Of a stretch of 64,000 nt of DNA, positions 59,168-64,000 are shown one piece after another. Under the pieces are notes generated by a model. It made no database searches. It had not been told where the DNA came from and saw only the letters and a program-made list of their open reading frames with translations. A program made the position numbers and the translations under genes. This DNA comes from Streptomyces violascens (GTDB lineage Bacteria > Actinomycetota > Actinomycetes > Streptomycetales > Streptomycetaceae), in NCBI RefSeq assembly GCF_014649955.1, contig NZ_BMUA01000022.1:1-64000 (forward strand), given 5' to 3'. The first letter of the stretch is position 1; each line of letters starts with the position of its first letter.

Positions 59168-61102
59168 GTGCCCAGTTCCGTACCCCCGCGCGACCGCCCC
59201 GATCAGCCGTGGCGCTCGGAAGGGGCGCCACCGCCGCCCGCGCCGAAGAAGAAGATGCCCGGCGGCTGGGGCCGGCTGATCCTCACCGCGCTGATCGTGT
59301 ACCTGATCACCAACCTGATCCTGTCGTTCTTCAACGACGGCGACGAGCCGACCGTCTCGTACACCGAATTCAGCAAGCAGGTCGCGGCCGGCAATGTCTC
59401 GAAGATCTACGCCAAGGGCGACGCCATCCAGGGCCAGCTCAAGAACAAGGCGCCGGTCCCCTCCGGCGAGGGCAGCGGCGACTACACGAAATTCACCACC
59501 CAGCGGCCGACCTTCGCCGACGACGATCTATGGGCCCAGCTGACCAAGCAGAACGTCACGGTCACCGCCGAGCCGGTCGTGGAGCACCGCAGCTTCCTCG
59601 CCAATCTGCTGATCTCGCTCGCCCCGATGCTCCTGCTCGTCGTCCTGTGGGTGTTCATCGCCCGCCGCATGAGCGCGGGCATGGGCGGCGGCGCGGGCGG
59701 CATGCTCGGCCGCAAGACGCCGCCCAAACCGGTCGAGATGGGGCCCGACGGCAAGCGCACCACCTTCGAGGACGTGGCCGGCATCGACGAGGTCGAGGGC
59801 GAGCTCAACGACGTCGTCGACTTCCTCAAGAACCCGGACGCCTATCGCGCGATGGGCGCGAAGATGCCCGGCGGCGTGCTGCTCGCGGGCCCGCCCGGAA
59901 CCGGCAAGACGCTGCTCGCCCGGGCGGTCGCGGGGGAGGCCGGGGTGCCGTTCTTCTCGGCGTCGGCCTCCGAGTTCATCGAGATGATCGTGGGCGTGGG
60001 CGCCTCGCGCGTACGCGAACTCTTCGCCGAGGCCCGCAAGGTGGCCCCCGCGATCGTCTTCATCGACGAGATCGACACCATCGGCCGGGCCCGCGGCGGC
60101 GGCTCCGGCATGGGTGGCCACGACGAGCGCGAACAGACCCTGAACCAGATCCTCACCGAGATGGACGGCTTCTCCGGCTCCGAGGGCGTCATCGTGCTCG
60201 CCGCCACCAACCGGTCCGACGTCCTGGACCCGGCGCTCACCCGGCCCGGCCGCTTCGACCGCATCGTCCACGTCAGCCCGCCCGACCGGGGCGGCCGCGA
60301 GGCCATCCTGAAGATCCACACTCGTGAGATCCCGATGGACCAGAGCGTCGACCTGGAGCAGGTCGCGCGCACCACCCCGGGCATGACCGGCGCCGAACTC
60401 GCCAACCTCGCCAACGAGGCGGCCCTGCTCGCCGTCAAACGCCAGCAGCGCGAGGTCACCCAGTCCGACCTGTCCGACGCCCTGGAAAAGGTCCAACTCG
60501 GCGCGGAGCGGCCCCTGGTGATGCCGTACGAGGAGCGCCGCCGCACCGCGTACCACGAGAGCGGGCACGCGCTGCTCGGCATGCTCCAGCCCGGCGCCGA
60601 CCCGGTCCGCAAGGTCACCATCGTGCCGCGCGGCCGGGCCCTCGGCGTCACCCTGTCCACCCCGGACTCCGACAAGTACGCGTACACCGAGGAGTATCTG
60701 CGCGGCCGGGTCATCGGGGCGCTCGGCGGCATGGCGGCCGAACAGCTCGTCTTCGACGTGGTCACCACCGGCGCCGAGAACGACCTGGAGCAGGTGACCA
60801 ACATCGTGCGCGGCATGGTCGGCCGCTGGGGCATGAGCGAGAAGATCGGCCCGCTGTCCGCGCTGCCGAGCGACGCCCAGCAGGCCTACGGGCTCTCGGC
60901 GGCGCCCGGCACCCTGGACGCCATCGCCGTCGAGATGCGCCGCATCGTGGACGAGTGCTACGAGAAGGCGGTCCGGCTCCTTCGCGAGAACCGCGACAAG
61001 CTGGACGCCCTCGCGGAGGCCCTGCTCGCCAACGAGACCCTGGAGGAGGCGGCCGCCTACCAGGCGGCCGGGATCCCCCGCCTGTCCAAGGCGGGGTCCT
61101 AG
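59168..61102 (+). CDS. ftsH: ATP-dependent zinc metalloprotease FtsH
   Basis: A 644-residue membrane AAA+ protease. A Pro-rich cytosolic leader precedes TM1 (WGRLILTALIVYLITNLILS) and TM2 (FLANLLISLAPMLLLVVLWV). The periplasmic-side domain between them has a Ser/Gly/Glu insert. AAA motifs are Walker A VLLAGPPGTGKTLLARAVAG near 240, Walker B/SRH IVFIDEIDTIGRARGGGSGM and TNRSDVLDPALTRPGRFDRI. The zinc site HESGH is near 464 (TAYHESGHALLGML) with DLEQVTNIVRGMVGRWGMS carrying the third ligand region. GTG 59168 is the start. Whether this is the sole or a second FtsH in the genome cannot be told here; I recall streptomycetes having another. Confidence 0.95.
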   Translation: MPSSVPPRDRPDQPWRSEGAPPPPAPKKKMPGGWGRLILTALIVYLITNLILSFFNDGDEPTVSYTEFSKQVAAGNVSKIYAKGDAIQGQLKNKAPVPSGEGSGDYTKFTTQRPTFADDDLWAQLTKQNVTVTAEPVVEHRSFLANLLISLAPMLLLVVLWVFIARRMSAGMGGGAGGMLGRKTPPKPVEMGPDGKRTTFEDVAGIDEVEGELNDVVDFLKNPDAYRAMGAKMPGGVLLAGPPGTGKTLLARAVAGEAGVPFFSASASEFIEMIVGVGASRVRELFAEARKVAPAIVFIDEIDTIGRARGGGSGMGGHDEREQTLNQILTEMDGFSGSEGVIVLAATNRSDVLDPALTRPGRFDRIVHVSPPDRGGREAILKIHTREIPMDQSVDLEQVARTTPGMTGAELANLANEAALLAVKRQQREVTQSDLSDALEKVQLGAERPLVMPYEERRRTAYHESGHALLGMLQPGADPVRKVTIVPRGRALGVTLSTPDSDKYAYTEEYLRGRVIGALGGMAAEQLVFDVVTTGAENDLEQVTNIVRGMVGRWGMSEKIGPLSALPSDAQQAYGLSAAPGTLDAIAVEMRRIVDECYEKAVRLLRENRDKLDALAEALLANETLEEAAAYQAAGIPRLSKAGS

Positions 61103-61143
61103 CCCCTCTCGACATCCTTACAAGAAGCGGTTGTTACGGACGT

Positions 61144-62007
61144 TCACGGAATGCGGGCGATCAGATAACGGAAGACATTGGGCATCCACACCGTGCCGTC
61201 GCGCCGGACGTGCCCGTGCAGCGCCTCGATGAGCTCCTTCTCCACCTGGGCCTGGTCGGTGGCCCGGGCCGCCGCGTCGAAGGCGCCCGTCGACATCAGG
61301 CCCCGTACCGCGCTGTCCAGATCCGCGTAGCCGAACGGGCACGCCACCCGGCCCGAGCCGTCCGGCTTGAGCCCGGCGCGCGCGGCCACGTCCTCCAGGT
61401 CGTCGCGCGCGCTCGGCCGCCAGCGCGGGGCGTCGTTCAGGCGAGCGGTCAGCCGGGTCGCCACCCGCAGCACCGCCGAGGTGGCACACCGCTCCGGCGG
61501 CCCCCAGCCGGCCAGGACCACGGCGCTGCCGTGCTCCGCGAGCGCGACGGCCGCCTCCAGCGTGGACACCAGGCCTTCCGTATCACCGGCCGCACAGCCG
61601 ATGGGCTCGAAAGCGGTGATCAAGTTGTACGGAGGACGGCCCTGCTCCTTGATGTCGGCGGGGGAGCCCGTCACCAGGCGGCTCGCGCCCATCCCCGGCG
61701 CGCCGTCCCGCCCGGTCTCGGGCACCAGGCGCTCGCGCGCCAGCGCCAGGCGCGCGGCCCGCTCGGGGCGGTCGACGCCGGTGACCGCCGCCCCGCGCGA
61801 GGCCGCGATCAGCAGCGCGAGCCCCGAGCCGCAGCCGAGCCCGAGCAGCCGCGTGGCAGGACCCACGTCGAGCCGCTCGTACGTCGCCTCGACGAGGGGG
61901 ACGAGCATCCGTTCCTGGATCTCCGCCCAGTCCCGCGCGCGCCCGGTCGTGCCCGCCGAGGGGGCGGAGGCCGTGCGGGACTGATGCCGGACGAGCGTTG
62001 GTGTCAT
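61144..62007 (-). CDS. SAM-dependent methyltransferase, unknown substrate
   Basis: A 287-residue class I methyltransferase. SAM-binding motif I is TRLLGLGCGSGLALLIAASR near residue 50, followed by the acidic GAAVTGVDRPERAARLALA. Other features are YNLITAFEPIGCAAGDTEGL, GSAVVLAGWGPPERCATSAV and a C-terminal GTVWMPNVFRYLIARIP. ATG 62007 is the start. It is convergent with ftsH, ending about 40 bp from it, and divergent from proS. No substrate can be inferred; the fold is shared by metabolite and natural-product methyltransferases. Confidence 0.85.
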   Translation of the reverse strand: MTPTLVRHQSRTASAPSAGTTGRARDWAEIQERMLVPLVEATYERLDVGPATRLLGLGCGSGLALLIAASRGAAVTGVDRPERAARLALARERLVPETGRDGAPGMGASRLVTGSPADIKEQGRPPYNLITAFEPIGCAAGDTEGLVSTLEAAVALAEHGSAVVLAGWGPPERCATSAVLRVATRLTARLNDAPRWRPSARDDLEDVAARAGLKPDGSGRVACPFGYADLDSAVRGLMSTGAFDAAARATDQAQVEKELIEALHGHVRRDGTVWMPNVFRYLIARIP

Positions 62008-62205
62008 GGAAAGCGCCCCAATCCGCCGAGAGGTCAGCTGTGTCCTGATTGACAGCCCCCCGTGAATGTCCGTACGCACTTCCCCCGTATGCCAGGGAAC
62101 TCCGCATCCCGCCCCGCGTCCAGAGGGCGGAGCCAGGAAGCGAGGATCAGGTGCGGCCGGAAGGCGATTCACGCTCACCGACCCGTGCGCCGTACCATTC
62201 GCGCC

Positions 62206-63618
62206 ATGGCAAAGGCACCCGTTCTCACGCCCCAGGCGGAAGACTTTCCCCGCTGGTACCAGGATCTGATCAACAAGGCCGAGCTCGCGGACAACGGGCC
62301 CGTGCGCGGCACCATGGTGATCCGACCGTACGGCTACGGCCTGTGGGAACGGATGCAGCAGGAGATGGACGCACGCATCAAGGACGCGGGCGCCCAGAAC
62401 GCGTACTTCCCGCTCTTCATCCCCCAGTCTTACCTGACTCGCGAGGCTGAGCACGTCGAGGGCTTCGCGCCCGAGCTCGCGGTGGTCACGCACGGTGGCG
62501 GCAAGGAGCTCGAAGAGCCCGTCGTGGTGCGCCCCACCTCCGAGACGATCATCAACGACTACTTCTCGAAGTGGGTCCAGAGCTACCGCGACCTGCCGCT
62601 GCTCATCAACCAGTGGGCGAACGTGGTCCGTTGGGAGATGCGCCCGCGCGTCTTCCTCCGTACGAGCGAATTCCTGTGGCAGGAGGGGCACACCGCCCAT
62701 GCCAGCTACGAGGACGCCCGCGACTACGCCGCACGCATCCACCGCGAGGTCTACGCCGACTTCATGATCAACGTTCTCGGCATCGACGTGGTCCTCGGCC
62801 GCAAGACCGCCAAGGAGCGCTTCGCCGGAGCCATCAACACCCTCACCCTCGAAGGGATGATGGGCGACGGCAAGGCGCTGCAGATGGGTACCAGCCACGA
62901 GCTCGGCACCAACTTCGCCAAGGCCTTCAACACCCAGTACCTGTCAAGGGACGGCAAGCAGGAACTCGTCTGGCAGACCTCCTGGGGCGTCTCCACCCGC
63001 ATGGTCGGCGGACTGATCATGTCGCACGGCGACGACAACGGCCTGCGGGTGCCGCCGCGGCTCGCCGCCGTCCAGGTCGTCGTCATGGCGATCAAGGGCG
63101 ACGGGGCCGTCACCAAGGTCCGCGAACTGGGCGACCGCCTGAAGGCCGCGGGGCTGCGCGTCCAGGTCGACGACCGCGTGGACACCCCGTTCGGCCGCCG
63201 CGCCGTGGACTGGGAGCTCAAGGGCGTCCCCGTACGCATCGAGATCGGCCCGCGCGACCTGGAGGCGGGCACCGCGATGCTGGCCCGCCGCATCCCCGGC
63301 GGCAAGGAGCCCGTCTCGATCGACGCGCTCGCCGAGCTGCTGCCCGCCGTCCTCGAAGAGGACCAGGCGCTGCTCCTGAAGCAGTCCCGCGAGCGCCGAG
63401 AGTCCCGTACGAGCGAGGTCGCCACCCTCGACGAGGCGGCCGAGGCCGCGATCGCCGGCGGCTGGGCGCGCATCCCGTGGGCGGACCTCGGCCCCGAGGG
63501 CGAGGCCAAGCTCGCCGAACAGGCCGTGTCCGTACGGTGTCTGGTCGCCGAGGACGGGTCGGTGCCCGAGGCCGACGACGCGCCCGGTACGGTCGCGATC
63601 GTGGCTCGCGCCTACTGA
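62206..63618 (+). CDS. proS: Prolyl-tRNA synthetase, archaeal/eukaryote-like type
   Basis: A 470-residue class II aaRS. Motif 1 region: NGPVRGTMVIRPYGYGLWER. Motif 2: WANVVRWEMRPRVFLRTSEF, LWQEGHTAHASYEDARDYAA. Motif 3: WGVSTRMVGGLIMSHGDDNG. The anticodon-binding and C-terminal domains follow (VPVRIEIGPRDLEAGTAMLA, WARIPWADLGPEGEAKLAEQ), ending in tyrosine (VAIVARAY) as archaeal/eukaryotic ProRS do. The INS editing insertion of bacterial ProRS (~570 residues) is absent. ATG 62206 has no Shine-Dalgarno; a -10-like TACCAT at 62193-62198 suggests leaderless translation. It is divergent from the methyltransferase. Whether a bacterial-type ProRS also exists elsewhere in this genome is unknown here. 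Confidence 0.93.
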   Translation: MAKAPVLTPQAEDFPRWYQDLINKAELADNGPVRGTMVIRPYGYGLWERMQQEMDARIKDAGAQNAYFPLFIPQSYLTREAEHVEGFAPELAVVTHGGGKELEEPVVVRPTSETIINDYFSKWVQSYRDLPLLINQWANVVRWEMRPRVFLRTSEFLWQEGHTAHASYEDARDYAARIHREVYADFMINVLGIDVVLGRKTAKERFAGAINTLTLEGMMGDGKALQMGTSHELGTNFAKAFNTQYLSRDGKQELVWQTSWGVSTRMVGGLIMSHGDDNGLRVPPRLAAVQVVVMAIKGDGAVTKVRELGDRLKAAGLRVQVDDRVDTPFGRRAVDWELKGVPVRIEIGPRDLEAGTAMLARRIPGGKEPVSIDALAELLPAVLEEDQALLLKQSRERRESRTSEVATLDEAAEAAIAGGWARIPWADLGPEGEAKLAEQAVSVRCLVAEDGSVPEADDAPGTVAIVARAY

Positions 63619-63899
63619 GGGGACCCGGGCCCGGCGCACGTGGCGCACAAGCCACCGTGAGTCGGCCGAAACGGCTCTTGCGTACCACCCGGCAATGGCC
63701 GCCCCGGCGTGCGGACTTCATCTACGCGCTGGGGCGTACGCGCCGCTACGTCATACCTTGGTGTGAGCTGTGAGCCTTCTCCGCAGATCAGCGCACCCGC
63801 CCTCGTCCGCACGCATCAATGCCAACTGACGGGTACGAGCAAATTATTTGGGATGCCCCGGAATAGGAACACAGCGGCCCTGCGGCTCGTTGTCACGAC
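63619..63899. other. Intergenic region with an AT-richer patch before the right-edge gene
   Basis: I see no supported gene. Near 63838-63870 the sequence becomes unusually AT-rich for this window (GAGCAAATTATTTGG and GGAATAGGAACACAG), just upstream of the GTG at 63900. It could be a promoter or a transferred edge, not resolvable here. Confidence 0.4.
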
Positions 63900-64000
63900 G
63901 TGAGCACGACACCACCTGTTCTCGCCGCAGAGCTGGCACAGGCGTGGGCCGACATTCAGCGGTACCACCCCGAGCTGCCGGACCTAGCCGCGCCCGAGTC
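63900..64000 (+). CDS. Partial hypothetical protein (right window edge)
   Basis: An open frame from GTG 63900 to the window end gives MSTTPPVLAAELAQAWADIQ followed by RYHPELPDLAAPES. It has reasonable codon bias (a few A/T third positions at the start) and an N-terminus I associate loosely with a streptomycete family of unknown function, seen near mobile-element regions. No ribosome site is evident. The truncated view prevents assignment. Confidence 0.5.
   Translation, partial: MSTTPPVLAAELAQAWADIQRYHPELPDLAAPE

Overview
The window is chromosomal DNA of a Streptomyces species, or a very close relative. The evidence is the very high G+C content with strong third-position G/C bias, frequent GTG and TTG starts, a conservon (cvnABCD), an NdgR-type regulator beside leuCD, a lysine-tailed HU protein, NsdA, GlcP, RNase III (AbsB), and a GlnR-type box before amtB-glnK-glnD. 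From memory, the gene order follows the S. coelicolor core around SCO5541 to SCO5587. No CRISPR array, insertion sequence, phage block or biosynthetic cluster is visible.

Layout. 1-5082 (minus): a signalling conservon, complete for cvnA, cvnB and cvnC, with cvnD cut by the left edge. 5083-11546: the conservon control region, a small ORF with a duplicated ANPRRT motif, an FAH hydrolase overlapping gltX, a decayed gene, a DUF4241 protein, a HAD hydrolase, and five tRNAs (Gln, Glu, Glu, Gln, Glu). 11757-15941: ndgR divergent from leuCD, then a small ORF and hupS. 16038-24975: cofC, plsC-gpsA, ddlA, a DUF3515 lipoprotein, an Lrp-type ligand domain, thiL-thiD, rpmB and a DAK2-domain kinase. 25083-29785 (minus): an Hsp90-family protein translationally coupled to a 954-residue TPR protein. 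29953-37342: recG, rsmD, coaD, a DivIVA-like coiled coil, yceD-rpmF-rnc and mutM. 37315-40677: an HxlR regulator with its likely flavodoxin target, a CAP-domain surface protein and acylphosphatase. 40877-50931: smc, glcP, an LLM oxidoreductase, an NCS1 permease, ftsY and a PrimPol-domain protein. 51384-59016: nsdA, amtB-glnK-glnD and ffh. 59168-64000: ftsH, a methyltransferase, an archaeal/eukaryote-type ProRS and a truncated gene at the right edge.

How the genes work together. Most genes are housekeeping and form clear partnerships. Ffh and FtsY are the two GTPases of the SRP pathway. AmtB, GlnK and GlnD take up ammonium and relay nitrogen status. PlsC and GpsA make phosphatidic acid precursors. 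ThiL and ThiD make thiamine diphosphate. YceD, L32 and RNase III form a ribosome/RNA-processing block. GluRS sits near the tRNA-Glu and tRNA-Gln genes it is expected to charge.

The least ordinary features are the Hsp90/TPR pair, the small repeated-motif peptide gene, two core genes that seem to lack a canonical start codon (cofC at ACG, yceD at CTG), a pseudogene with two separate lesions, the archaeal/eukaryote-type ProRS, and several sharp promoter palindromes (NdgR, HxlR, GlnR and LacI-type candidates).
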